Assembly (NCBI GenBank): GCA_900104855.1
Contig: FNSS01000001.1
Span: forward strand, 7,511,001-7,575,000
DNA length: 64,000 bases
Source: Rhizobiales bacterium GAS188
GTDB taxonomy: Bacteria; Pseudomonadota; Alphaproteobacteria; Rhizobiales; Beijerinckiaceae
Reading direction: 5' to 3'
Position 1 is the first letter of the stretch. Every line of letters begins with the position of its first letter. The notes below the pieces were generated by a model. It made no database searches and was not told where the DNA came from. It was given only the letters and a program-made list of their open reading frames with translations. Made by a program: the position numbers and the translations under genes. Shown piece by piece: positions 27,934 to 36,534 of the stretch.

Positions 27934-28710
27934 CTAATCGAGATAAGACCCGCCATTGACGTTTATGGTCTCGCCGATGACGTAGCTCGAGGCATCGGAC
28001 AGAAGAAACAACACAACCGACGCAATCTCCTCCGGGCGCGCGAAGCGACCCAGCGGAATTCGCGAAATCGTGGTCGCCTGATGGGACTGACTCATTTCTC
28101 GCGTCAGCTCCGTATCGACGATTCCGGGCGCGATGGCGTTGACACGCACGTCATAGGGAGCCGCCCAGGCCGCGAGTGACTTTGTCAGGCCGATCATCCC
28201 GGCCTTTGCCGCAGTGTAATGTGCGTTGCCGATGAAGTCGCCTCGTTTTCCGGCGACGGAGGAAACATTAACGACACGGCCGAAACGGCGCTTCAGCATG
28301 TCCGGCATCACGGCATGGCAACAGTTGTAGGCGCCCGTGAGGTGGACATTTAGCATGCGATCCCAGCGCTCGCGGGAGATTTCCGGAAAGGAGACGAAAT
28401 CGCCGATCCCAGCATTGTTCACCAACAGATCGATCGCACCGAACTCGCCTTCGATCTTCCTAACCAAGTCCGTTACCGCCGCGGTTTCCCCAACATCGCA
28501 TGAGATGGCAGCCGCGCTGGCTCCGGCGGCGCGAAGACTCGCAGCGAGTTTTTCGGCGGCTGGCTCGTCGCGGTCTGCGATTACGACATGTGCACCTGCC
28601 GCGGAAAGCACCCGCGAAATGCCCTCGCCGATACCTTTGGCGCCGCCCGTGACCACCGCAATGCGCCCTTTGACGCTCTCGTCGATTTGAATGGTGCGCG
28701 ATTCAGGCAT
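27934..28710 (-). CDS. SDR-family oxidoreductase
   Basis: A 258-residue SDR with TGGAKGIGEGI, NNAGIGD, NVSSVAG and YTAAK, all standard active-site blocks. The start at 28708-28710 (MPESRTIQIDES) overlaps the IclR stop by 8 bp; an ATG 11 codons upstream lies deeper in IclR. Probable dehydrogenase of the same unknown pathway. Confidence 0.82.
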   Translation of the reverse strand: MPESRTIQIDESVKGRIAVVTGGAKGIGEGISRVLSAAGAHVVIADRDEPAAEKLAASLRAAGASAAAISCDVGETAAVTDLVRKIEGEFGAIDLLVNNAGIGDFVSFPEISRERWDRMLNVHLTGAYNCCHAVMPDMLKRRFGRVVNVSSVAGKRGDFIGNAHYTAAKAGMIGLTKSLAAWAAPYDVRVNAIAPGIVDTELTREMSQSHQATTISRIPLGRFARPEEIASVVLFLLSDASSYVIGETINVNGGSYLD

Positions 28711-29521
28711 TCGAAGACTTCTTGAGCGCGTTGCCGGAAACAAAATTCATAACGAGGCGCGCGGGCCAAAGATCTGCAATCTCGCTGACCGTCGCTGCGA
28801 GATCTGGCGCCACCTCTTTCATACGTTCCGGCGTGAAGCGCGAAGCCGGACCGGCAATGCTGACGGTGCCAACCGCGACTCCATCACGGCCGAGAATTGC
28901 TTTCGCCATGGCGCAGGTACCAGGTTCGCCTTCTTCTATCGCCATGCCATAACCGCGGGCGCGTGTTGCTGCGAGCTCCTTGACCAGACTCGCCTCATCG
29001 CGAACAACGGGTTTGCCGAAGCGTGCCGGCACTACATATCCGCGCTTCTTGACGAGGCTGGCTGCGGCTTCATCGTTCATTGTCGACAGCCACGCCTTGC
29101 CGGTCGCTGTGGCATGCAACACGACGGCCTGCCCGAGATCGGGGTCATATCTCAGGCCAGACAACGCGCCTTGCGATTTGGCGATCCAGAACAGCGTGTC
29201 GCCTTCCACCAGAGTAAGGCGGACGAGCTCGCCAGTTCGAACGGCCAGCCTATCCAAGGACGGCTGGCAGATGTCAGAGGTGCCGGTACTCGCAAGGACA
29301 CGAAAACCGACCGCGGCGAGCTTCACGCTCAGCCGATAGCGTTGGCTGGTATCGTCCTGCAGCGCAAAGCCGCGATTGACCAAAGAAGAAAGCAGACGAT
29401 GTGCGGCGCTTTTGGGCATGTCGAGACGACGTCCGATCTCGCTCACCGGCAAACCATTTGGCTCGTCCGCCAGGAGCTCGATGATGTCCATGACCCGATC
29501 GACAAAGTCACCTAATGGCAT
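28703..29521 (-). CDS. IclR-family transcriptional regulator
   Basis: A 272-residue IclR regulator with an N-terminal winged helix (about residues 5-65) and a C-terminal GAF-like effector domain. I chose the ATG at 29519-29521 (MPLGDFVDRV) because AGGGG lies nine bases upstream and the predicted promoter -10 (29551-29556) would put the upstream ATG codons at or before the transcription start. It heads the reverse-strand operon and is divergent from the ABC transporter; two palindromes in the shared promoter region are its likely operators. Confidence 0.85.
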   Translation of the reverse strand: MPLGDFVDRVMDIIELLADEPNGLPVSEIGRRLDMPKSAAHRLLSSLVNRGFALQDDTSQRYRLSVKLAAVGFRVLASTGTSDICQPSLDRLAVRTGELVRLTLVEGDTLFWIAKSQGALSGLRYDPDLGQAVVLHATATGKAWLSTMNDEAAASLVKKRGYVVPARFGKPVVRDEASLVKELAATRARGYGMAIEEGEPGTCAMAKAILGRDGVAVGTVSIAGPASRFTPERMKEVAPDLAATVSEIADLWPARLVMNFVSGNALKKSSNA

Positions 29522-29538
29522 TTCTGGTCCCCTCATTC

Positions 29539-29660
29539 GGAACACTGTTCTATTAATTGCCTCGAATCGCTCTTGTCAAGGACGAGCCCGGGACACGGCT
29601 AACTCTGCATAGTGTCCAAGGCTTGACAGCTGGCGGTGTAGGGCGATAGAACAGCGTTCT
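29539..29660. promoter_or_regulatory. Divergent promoters with paired IclR-type operators
   Basis: Reverse promoter: TTGACA (29574-29579), 17 bp, TTAATA (29551-29556), followed by GAACACTGTTC (29540-29550). Forward promoter: TTGACA (29623-29628), 17 bp, ATAGAA (29646-29651), overlapped by AGAACAGCGTTCT (29648-29660). The two sites share AGAACAG(T/C)GTTC in gene orientation, so one regulator could repress both directions. Confidence 0.7.
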
Positions 29661-29677
29661 GTCAGAGGGCGGAAGCA

Positions 29678-30571
29678 ATGGGACCTTCGACTAGGGCGGG
29701 CGCAGCAGGGGTTGGCCGTAGTTGGGCCACGCCGATCATTTGGTTCGGCCCTGCGCTGATTTTGCTTCTCGCTGTGACTCTCTATCCAACGGCCGTGGTC
29801 GTGTGGCTGAGCCTCAGCCGCACGCATTACTACGACATCATCGGCTGGGCGGGCCTCAGCAACTACGCTTCTGTGCTGACCTCCAGCGCATTTTGGGATC
29901 TCACCTTCAACTCGCTCATCTATTTGATGGGCTCGCTCGCCATCGTGTTGCCGATCGGGCTGTTCTGCGCACTGGCCCTGCAAACCCTCAAGCGCGGCGC
30001 TTCGTTCTTTCGTGTTCTACTGTTGCTGCCATGGACACTGTCCATGGCAGTCGTTGGTTGCTTTTGGCTATGGCTGCTGAACCCGTCATACGGTCCCATC
30101 AGCTACGCGATGAATTCTGTTGGACTCACACCCGGCCTGATGCTGGGCGATCCAGGCATCGCACTATTTTTGCTGATCGTGGTCACGGCCTGGTGGTCGT
30201 TTCCCTACGTCATGGTGCTGATGAGCGCCGCCGTACAAAGCATTCCGGGCGAGCTCTACGAGGCCATGGACATCGACGGCGGCGGATTCTGGTCGCGCCT
30301 TCGTCACGTAGTCTGGCCGCATGTCAATGCAGCGCTCGGAAGCACTGCGCTAACCCTGAGCATCATGTATCTCACGCTTATTACGCTCATTCTCGTTCTG
30401 ACGGGTGGCGGGCCGATCGGAGAGACAAGCACGTGGAGCTTCGAGGTTTTCATCACCGCGTTCAGGTCGGTCGACGTCTCACCATCGGCGGTAATCTCGA
30501 TCATCGTCCTCATCGTCAATCTGCTGCTCGGCCTCGTCTATATGCGGCTGACAGGCCGCGTTTCAGGGTAA
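29678..30571 (+). CDS. ABC transporter permease (sugar/CUT1-type, MalF-like)
   Basis: A 297-residue inner-membrane permease with six membrane segments and the MalF-type EAA loop (ELYEAMDIDGGGFWSRLRHVVWP near residues 190-212), which docks to the ATPase. First gene of the forward operon, 17 bp after the operator. Works with the next permease and the binding protein; no ATP-binding subunit is encoded in the cluster. Confidence 0.88.
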   Translation: MGPSTRAGAAGVGRSWATPIIWFGPALILLLAVTLYPTAVVVWLSLSRTHYYDIIGWAGLSNYASVLTSSAFWDLTFNSLIYLMGSLAIVLPIGLFCALALQTLKRGASFFRVLLLLPWTLSMAVVGCFWLWLLNPSYGPISYAMNSVGLTPGLMLGDPGIALFLLIVVTAWWSFPYVMVLMSAAVQSIPGELYEAMDIDGGGFWSRLRHVVWPHVNAALGSTALTLSIMYLTLITLILVLTGGGPIGETSTWSFEVFITAFRSVDVSPSAVISIIVLIVNLLLGLVYMRLTGRVSG

Positions 30572-30581
30572 GGCGGCCATC

Positions 30582-31415
30582 ATGCGCACGACACCGGCCG
30601 AACGTCTGTTCTCGCGCTTGACCATAAGCGTTCTGACCGCGATCGTTGTCGGCCCCATGGCATGGGCGTTAGTGACGTCGCTCAAGACCGAAGCGAACGT
30701 CATCACGTTCCCACCATCCTTGTTGCCGTCGCCTGCGACGCTTGCAAGCTATGTGGCAGTCGTCCGGCAGCAAAATTTCGCGACCGAGCTTTTCAACTCC
30801 GTCTTTTACGCGACCGCGTCGATCGCGCTGACCCTGGCCGTTTCGGTGCCCGCCGGTTACGCCGCATCCAGGCTAACGTTTCCGGCCAAGCGCGCGGTGA
30901 TGCTCCTCATACTGGCGACGTCGATGGTTCCCGGCGTCGCGCTGCTGATACCGACATATTTCGTCCTTGACGCAATCGGGCTTCTCAACAACCCGGTCGC
31001 CATCATCCTTCTTCAGGCTGCGCGACTTGTGCCGCAGACGATCTGGTTCATGCAGAACTTCGTCGACGCGGTGCCGATGGAGCTCGACGAAGCGACCGAA
31101 GTCGATGGTGCCACGCGGTGGCAAACCTTTTGGCAGGTTATATTGCCGCTCATCAAGCCAGGGATTGCGGCGGCCGCAGTGTTAGGCGTGATCACAACTT
31201 GGAACGATTACATCACGGTTGCGGCTTTCGCGCCCGACATCGCCCGCCGCACGCTTCAGGTTGCGCTGGTGAACCAGGTTTTCGACACCATTGGCATCAC
31301 TTGGTCGTATGTCATGGCCTTCGCAATCATCTCATCGATTCCCATCGTCGCACTCTTTCTCGTCGCGCAGCGGTGGTTCATCGCAGGTCTGACAGCCGGC
31401 GCAGTCAAAGGTTAG
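30582..31415 (+). CDS. ABC transporter permease (sugar/CUT1-type, MalG-like)
   Basis: A 277-residue second permease of the same importer, six membrane segments, with an EAA loop (ELDEATEVDGATRWQTFWQVILP near residues 168-190). It follows the first permease by 10 bp. Family knowledge: CUT1 importers take up oligosaccharides, polyols or glycerol phosphates. Confidence 0.88.
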   Translation: MRTTPAERLFSRLTISVLTAIVVGPMAWALVTSLKTEANVITFPPSLLPSPATLASYVAVVRQQNFATELFNSVFYATASIALTLAVSVPAGYAASRLTFPAKRAVMLLILATSMVPGVALLIPTYFVLDAIGLLNNPVAIILLQAARLVPQTIWFMQNFVDAVPMELDEATEVDGATRWQTFWQVILPLIKPGIAAAAVLGVITTWNDYITVAAFAPDIARRTLQVALVNQVFDTIGITWSYVMAFAIISSIPIVALFLVAQRWFIAGLTAGAVKG

Positions 31416-31444
31416 TTTCTCAAGTAGCAAACTGGGAGGAGAGT

Positions 31445-32755
31445 ATGGCTAAGAACACCGATCTAAAATTGTCTCGCCGTGCTGTCGTCGTTGGACTAGC
31501 CGTCGCAGGGGCGACAACGAGTCTTGGGCTTCGAAAATCATCTGCGCAATCCGGCACCGAGATCAGCTACAATAGCTTCCTCGATCCCGCCAACGCCAAC
31601 GATCCGCGCTCGGCCGCACAAAGCCGCATGATCGAAGCGTTTGAAAAGGCAAACCCAAGCATCAAGATCAAGGTCGTCGTGGACCCGTCCGGCGCAAATG
31701 GCATTCGCGCCGCGCGCACCAAATCGGATTCACCTGACGTCATCCGCGCCACGAACTTTCAGCAGCCGGAGTTTGCCGCGACCGGCGGCATCCTGCCGCT
31801 CGACGATCTCGTTGCTCGCGACAAGATCGACGCCAACGACTGGCTGATTCCGCTGGAGCAGACCAAGGTCAACGGCAAGGTGTGGGGACTGCAGCAAGAC
31901 TACCGGGTTCCGATCCTGATCTACCGCAGGAGCCGCTTCGCCGAGGCCCAGGTGACAACACCGCCGGGTACCTATGACGAAGTAGGTGCGCTCGGTGCCA
32001 AGCTCACCAAGGGCAACACCATCGCCTACGCCATTCCGCTCGGCGTCACGGGCGGCGTCGGCGGCGCCCAGGCCTTCGTCGAATTCGTCCTCAGCTCGAT
32101 CTTAGCCGGCAATACCGGTGCGCTCTTTGCCCCTGACGGCCGCAACATCGGCTTCTCCGATGAGCGCCTCCTGCTTGCGGCCACGACCATTCGCGACCTT
32201 TTCGGCAAGTACAAAGCATCAACGCCGGTTACGCTGCAGTTCGGCTACAACGAATTGCAGGATGCGTTGCGAGCCGGCTCCGTAGCCTCGGCCTCGTTCG
32301 GCCTTTATCGCTACAAGGGCATGGAGCGCCAGGTCACCAACAACGATTTGGCATGGGCGGCGGCACCTTCAGTGGAGCGGGGCGGCAAGCACACCGTCTA
32401 TGGTTTCCAACTCGACATCAATGCGAATTCGCCGCGCAAGGAAGCCGCCTGGGAGTTCGTCAAATACATGACCAGCCCGGCTGCACAAATAATTGCCGCG
32501 CGCGGCGGCGAGGTCGTTGCCCGGGCAAGCGTGTACAATGATCCCTACTTCGCCTCGCCCGAGGCCGCTGATCAGCAAGGCTGGAAGCAACTCGTGCAGC
32601 AGCGAGGACGTATGGTCACGTACTCCGTCATACAATCGACTTTCAATCAAATTGCCGGAGAGGCCTTCCAGCGCATGATCCTGCGCAGCGGCACTCCGGA
32701 AAGCTCGGTAACGGAAATCAAGAACCGTTACACTGAAGCTCTCGCCAAGGCCTGA
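31445..32755 (+). CDS. ABC transporter substrate-binding protein (extracellular type 1)
   Basis: A 436-residue periplasmic binding protein of the sugar type. A twin-arginine-like start (LSRRAVVVGLAVAGATTS) and cleavage around residue 34 indicate export, possibly by Tat. The rest matches extracellular solute-binding family 1 (SPDVIRATNFQQPEFAATG...WEFVKYMTSPAAQ). The ATG at 31445 has GGAGGAGAG upstream; a longer open frame overlaps the permease and is rejected. Confidence 0.87.
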   Translation: MAKNTDLKLSRRAVVVGLAVAGATTSLGLRKSSAQSGTEISYNSFLDPANANDPRSAAQSRMIEAFEKANPSIKIKVVVDPSGANGIRAARTKSDSPDVIRATNFQQPEFAATGGILPLDDLVARDKIDANDWLIPLEQTKVNGKVWGLQQDYRVPILIYRRSRFAEAQVTTPPGTYDEVGALGAKLTKGNTIAYAIPLGVTGGVGGAQAFVEFVLSSILAGNTGALFAPDGRNIGFSDERLLLAATTIRDLFGKYKASTPVTLQFGYNELQDALRAGSVASASFGLYRYKGMERQVTNNDLAWAAAPSVERGGKHTVYGFQLDINANSPRKEAAWEFVKYMTSPAAQIIAARGGEVVARASVYNDPYFASPEAADQQGWKQLVQQRGRMVTYSVIQSTFNQIAGEAFQRMILRSGTPESSVTEIKNRYTEALAKA

Positions 32756-32948
32756 TCTCAAAAGTAGGCGTGGCGCTCGAGTCTTGAGCGCGACGCTTGC
32801 TGCGCATGCGCGCAGCCGTACGGCACCACGCCGCACGTTGTGTCATCCATTGAAGACGGCGACACACCCAAAGTTCGGACGGTCCGTCGCGTGCCGGATC
32901 GGTGGTGGATATGGATTTGAAATGACGCAAGACAACGGGAGCCGCCGG

Positions 32949-34076
32949 ATGAAGTATCGACTTTTGGGAGGGACCGGTCTGCGAGTCAGCGAGTACACGC
33001 TCGGGACCATGAGTTTCGGCTCAGACGGAAATACGGATGAGGCCGAATGCATCCGCATCGTGCACACCGCGCTCGACCGGGGCATCAATTTCATCGATAC
33101 CGCAGATACCTACTCCCACGGCGAGGCCGAACAGGTTGTCGGCAGGGCAATCGTTGGGCGGCGCGACAAAATCGTTCTGGCAACGAAATTCCGGCTACCC
33201 GCAGGCGACGGTCAAAACGAGCAAGGCGGCTCGCGCTACTGGATCATGACTCAAGTCGAGAACAGCCTGAGGCGTCTCGGAACGGATCATATCGACCTCT
33301 ATCAGATGCATCGCCCGGATCTACAAACCGACCTCGACGAGACACTCGAGGCGCTCACCAACTTGGTAACACAAGGCAAGGTTCGGTATTTGGGATGCTC
33401 GACTTTTCCGAGCTGGTATCTAGCCGAAACCCAGGCCGTCAGCCGGTTGCGGCAGTTGTCACGTTTTGTAAATGAAAGCTCCCCCTATTCGATGTTCGTG
33501 CGCATCGCGGAGCGGGAAACGCTGCCTGCTGTGCAATATTATCGGATGGGTTTCACGGCTTGGAGCCCGCTCAACGGCGGTTGGCTGACTGGAAAATATC
33601 GGACTGATGCAAGGCCGGCGCCCGATTCGCGGGCCGAACGCGTCAAGGGGAAATGGGGAGAACACTATCCAATTCTGCAATCGCGCTTTGACATGCAGCG
33701 CCCGGGCAACCGCCGAAAACTTGCTCTGTTAGCCGACCTTGAAGCGCTGTCTCAAGACGCCAGCCTGCGACTGATGCATCTGGCGCAAGCCTTCCCGTTA
33801 TCTCACCCGGCGGTTACCTCGGTCATCATCGGTCCGCGTAAGCTTTCACAATACCACGACATCCAAGCTGGATTCGACACGCGGTTGGATTCCGCCACAT
33901 TAGACAGGATCGACGCGCTCATCGCTCCGGGCGATCTCATTGAGGAAGCCGATCGCGGCTACGTCTCACCCTGGATGACACCGGAGAGACGGCGCAAAGA
34001 CGGCAGCAGGGTAAGCGTTCGACGAAGGGCGCCTTCCGCTGATATGGACGGAGTGGAGGCTGGCTCACATGAGTGA
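32949..34076 (+). CDS. Aldo/keto reductase
   Basis: A 375-residue aldo/keto reductase: LGTMSFG near residue 20, the catalytic Asp in FIDTADTYSHGEAE with Tyr following, Lys in VLATKFRL, and His in YQMHRPD. The start at 32949 (MKYRLLGGTGLRV) has GGGAG upstream. The last 20 residues run into a transposase remnant and may not be native. Candidate first enzyme of the imported sugar's pathway. Confidence 0.85.
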   Translation: MKYRLLGGTGLRVSEYTLGTMSFGSDGNTDEAECIRIVHTALDRGINFIDTADTYSHGEAEQVVGRAIVGRRDKIVLATKFRLPAGDGQNEQGGSRYWIMTQVENSLRRLGTDHIDLYQMHRPDLQTDLDETLEALTNLVTQGKVRYLGCSTFPSWYLAETQAVSRLRQLSRFVNESSPYSMFVRIAERETLPAVQYYRMGFTAWSPLNGGWLTGKYRTDARPAPDSRAERVKGKWGEHYPILQSRFDMQRPGNRRKLALLADLEALSQDASLRLMHLAQAFPLSHPAVTSVIIGPRKLSQYHDIQAGFDTRLDSATLDRIDALIAPGDLIEEADRGYVSPWMTPERRRKDGSRVSVRRRAPSADMDGVEAGSHE

Positions 34077-34320
34077 GCTGGCGGGAGACGTGTCCATGTC
34101 ACCAAGGATAAGCCGGGCAGGCGCTACAAGCGCTGGCTCGAGGCGCTGAAGCGGCGGATCGTCCTTGAGACGCGGCGGCCTGGGGCCTCGGTCTCGGTTG
34201 TGGCGCGGCGATACGATGTCAATGCCAACCAGGTGTTCACGTGGCGGCGAGATCTTGCCACTGCACCAAACATCAAAAGCCCAGGGAGCGAATGGGCTTC
34301 GCAGCTACCAGATCTAATTT
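34069..34320 (+). pseudogene. Remnant of IS66-type tnpA (OrfA)
   Basis: Begins ATG AGT GAG CTG and, after a frameshift, encodes RRYKRWLEALKRRIVLE and then VSVVARRYDVNANQVFTWRR, the helix-turn-helix of IS66 OrfA proteins. The rest of the element is missing and no inverted repeats are visible. It lies between two catabolic genes and overlaps the aldo/keto reductase stop. Confidence 0.65.
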
Positions 34321-34338
34321 GAACAGGAGGAGCAATCG

Positions 34339-35139
34339 ATGAGAGTCTTGGTGAGCGGTGGAAGCCGTGGGATCGGAGAGGCGGTTTGTTTGCGGATAGC
34401 TGAAGCGGCACTTGCGAGAGGCGAGCGTCCGAAGATCGCAGTCTGTGGTCGAGAGGGCTCTGAACCGCAGGAGCAAGTTGCCCGTTCGGTGCGGGAGATG
34501 GGGGGCGACGCCATTGCTTTGGCCGGAGACCTCAGCGACGTCGACGTGGCCGCCAAGCTTGTAGATGCGGCTTTGGCGGCCTTCGGGGGCCTCGACGCTC
34601 TTGTTTGCAATGCCGGTGTAGCGAGCCCAGCAAAAATCTGTGATCTGTCGGTTGCCGAATGGGACAAGATGTTCGACATCAACCTTAGGGGCGCCTGGCT
34701 GCTCGCCAAAAGTTCCTACCCGCACCTAAAAGAAAGTCGTGGCGCAGCCTGCTTCACGTCTTCGATGTCGGGGCAAGTGCCGCACGAGGGGTCGGGCGCG
34801 TATAGCCCTACCAAAGCCGCACTCACGATGCTTGCACAAACGCTCGCCCTGGAGTGGGCGCCAGACGGAATACGCGTCAATGTCGTTTCTCCGGGCATGA
34901 CGCATACCCCGATGTCCGCGAAGATGTACGCGGATCCAGTGATCAAGAAGGCAAGAGAAGCCCTGATCCCTCTTTCCAGGATCGCCGATCCGAAAGATAT
35001 CGCCAATGCAATTGAGTTCATGATCAGCCCGCTATCGAGTTACGTTACAGGTCAGGACCTGTGTGTTGACGGTGGCTTTACTAAGTCGATTCTCAGCCAC
35101 ATACCTGGACGCCCCAGCTCAAAGCCTCAGGGCGCTTGA
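34339..35139 (+). CDS. SDR-family oxidoreductase
   Basis: A 266-residue SDR with SGGSRGIGEAV, NAGVAS, a Ser in FTSSMSG and YSPTK at the active site. AGGAGGAG lies before the ATG. Resembles the SDR at 27110 in start and length. Part of the catabolic island; substrate unknown. Confidence 0.82.
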   Translation: MRVLVSGGSRGIGEAVCLRIAEAALARGERPKIAVCGREGSEPQEQVARSVREMGGDAIALAGDLSDVDVAAKLVDAALAAFGGLDALVCNAGVASPAKICDLSVAEWDKMFDINLRGAWLLAKSSYPHLKESRGAACFTSSMSGQVPHEGSGAYSPTKAALTMLAQTLALEWAPDGIRVNVVSPGMTHTPMSAKMYADPVIKKAREALIPLSRIADPKDIANAIEFMISPLSSYVTGQDLCVDGGFTKSILSHIPGRPSSKPQGA

Positions 35140-35262
35140 CAGAAGTTGTTGTGGGTTCAGCTGCTTTAAGAGGCGATTAACTCGTGTCGCCAGCCTCTTT
35201 TAGGTCGGACGTGCCTCGCTCGGCCTCGCAACGCTAACGGATGTGTAGGGAGTTCTCGTCAA

Positions 35263-36084
35263 ATGATCATCAATACGTTTTCATACATCTGGTCCGCGAC
35301 CGCGGTCGATGCGATGTGTGACCTCAGCCGCCACGGTTTCACTGTCTTCGAGGTGCCGATCAGTTCGCCGCATTGTTGGCCAGATGAGATGACGCCGGCC
35401 ATGCGTTCGGATGGAAAGAAGCGTTTGCAGGATTGCGGTGCAAGCGTGAGGTCGCTCAACGCCGGTGGATACGACATCAATCTGGCGAGTCCTGCCGCAA
35501 ATATGAGGCGTAAGAGCACAGATCACATCAAAGATGTGATCGACCTGGCCTTCGAATGGGGTGCAGTCGACGTGGTGATCTCACCGGGTACAAGGCGCCC
35601 GATGATTCCTCCATCACTTCCGAAGACATTTGGTTGGCTGTATGAGAGCTTGGAAATTCTATTGCCGCGGGCTGAGCAGGCTGGTGTCCGACTTCTACTC
35701 GAAAACACGCCATATTGCTTCAGGCCTACATTCGATGAACTACTCGGGGTTGTAAAAGAATTTAAAAATGAAAATATGAAGATTGTTTATGATGTTGCGA
35801 ACGCGGCCTATATTAAAGAAGACCCCGTTACATGCCTGCTGTCCGGGCATTCAGCAATTGGGCTCGTCCATATCTCTGATACGGGCCTTGAGGAATGGGG
35901 CCATGATCCGATCGGCACTGGGATCGTCAATTTTGAAGACCTAGCAACAGCAGTCGAAGCTACCTGCAGAGTCGAGAACGTTGTTCTCGAAATCATTCGT
36001 GAGAAGGACCCCCTGGAAGAAATCAATAATGGAATTGCGGAGCTTCAGAAGAGAGGCTGGAATCTGAAATCTTTTGGCCAGTAA
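35263..36084 (+). CDS. Sugar phosphate isomerase/epimerase-like TIM barrel
   Basis: A 273-residue xylose-isomerase-like TIM-barrel protein. Metal-binding candidates are the Glu in LLLENTPY, the Asp in IVYDVANA, His in LVHISDTG and Glu in VVLEIIRE, the usual quartet of the family. Probably isomerises or epimerises a keto sugar or cyclitol. Base composition is more AT-rich than its neighbours. Last gene of the island before IS1182. Confidence 0.8.
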   Translation: MIINTFSYIWSATAVDAMCDLSRHGFTVFEVPISSPHCWPDEMTPAMRSDGKKRLQDCGASVRSLNAGGYDINLASPAANMRRKSTDHIKDVIDLAFEWGAVDVVISPGTRRPMIPPSLPKTFGWLYESLEILLPRAEQAGVRLLLENTPYCFRPTFDELLGVVKEFKNENMKIVYDVANAAYIKEDPVTCLLSGHSAIGLVHISDTGLEEWGHDPIGTGIVNFEDLATAVEATCRVENVVLEIIREKDPLEEINNGIAELQKRGWNLKSFGQ

Positions 36085-36534
36085 AAAGTAAGTAGAGGCA
36101 CCCATGCATGGGGCTTGGCCTTGATGGGAGCGAGCACCGTGCGACGCTCCTCGATGCGGGGTCGAGAGTCCGTCCGTGAATTCTTGGGTCGGCGCCTGCG
36201 CAAGCGACCGTCGCACGAATGTGGCGAGACCGCACGGCGGGCTCGATCGAGCGGCGCGAGACAGAGCGCGGTCGGCGAGAGCCGATGCGCCCAAGTCACA
36301 CCCGAAGAAAGACCCCGTCACGAGAACCGTGACGGGGAAATAGGAATCAGCAGCGGGCAATCACTCGGTGGCCGCCCCATGATCCTGGCCAGTCGCGGTC
36401 TCGGTGACAGTCGGCTGATCATCGCTTAGCTTCGGCGTCCGGAGAACGACCGGCAGCGAGAGCTGCCAAGGCGCCGTGCAGCCGCGAATGTCTGCTTCGA
36501 CGTGTCGATCACCGGAAACCGCCATTCCGCTTTC
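36085..36534. other. Intergenic stretch before the IS1182 element
   Basis: No gene recognised on either strand. It contains the hairpin at 36313-36337. Reverse-strand frames here have no family resemblance. Confidence 0.5.
36313..36337 (-). terminator. Perfect 10-bp hairpin, possible terminator
   Basis: CCCCGTCACG / CGTGACGGGG with a 5-base loop. On the reverse strand it is followed by TCTTTCTTC, a weak T-tract, so it could stop reverse-strand transcription entering from the IS element. Confidence 0.45.

Noticed and set aside
35941-36360. Reverse-strand frame of 139 codons overlapping the TIM-barrel gene
   Set aside because: Contains the hairpin at 36313 and lacks family resemblance; the forward gene is well supported.
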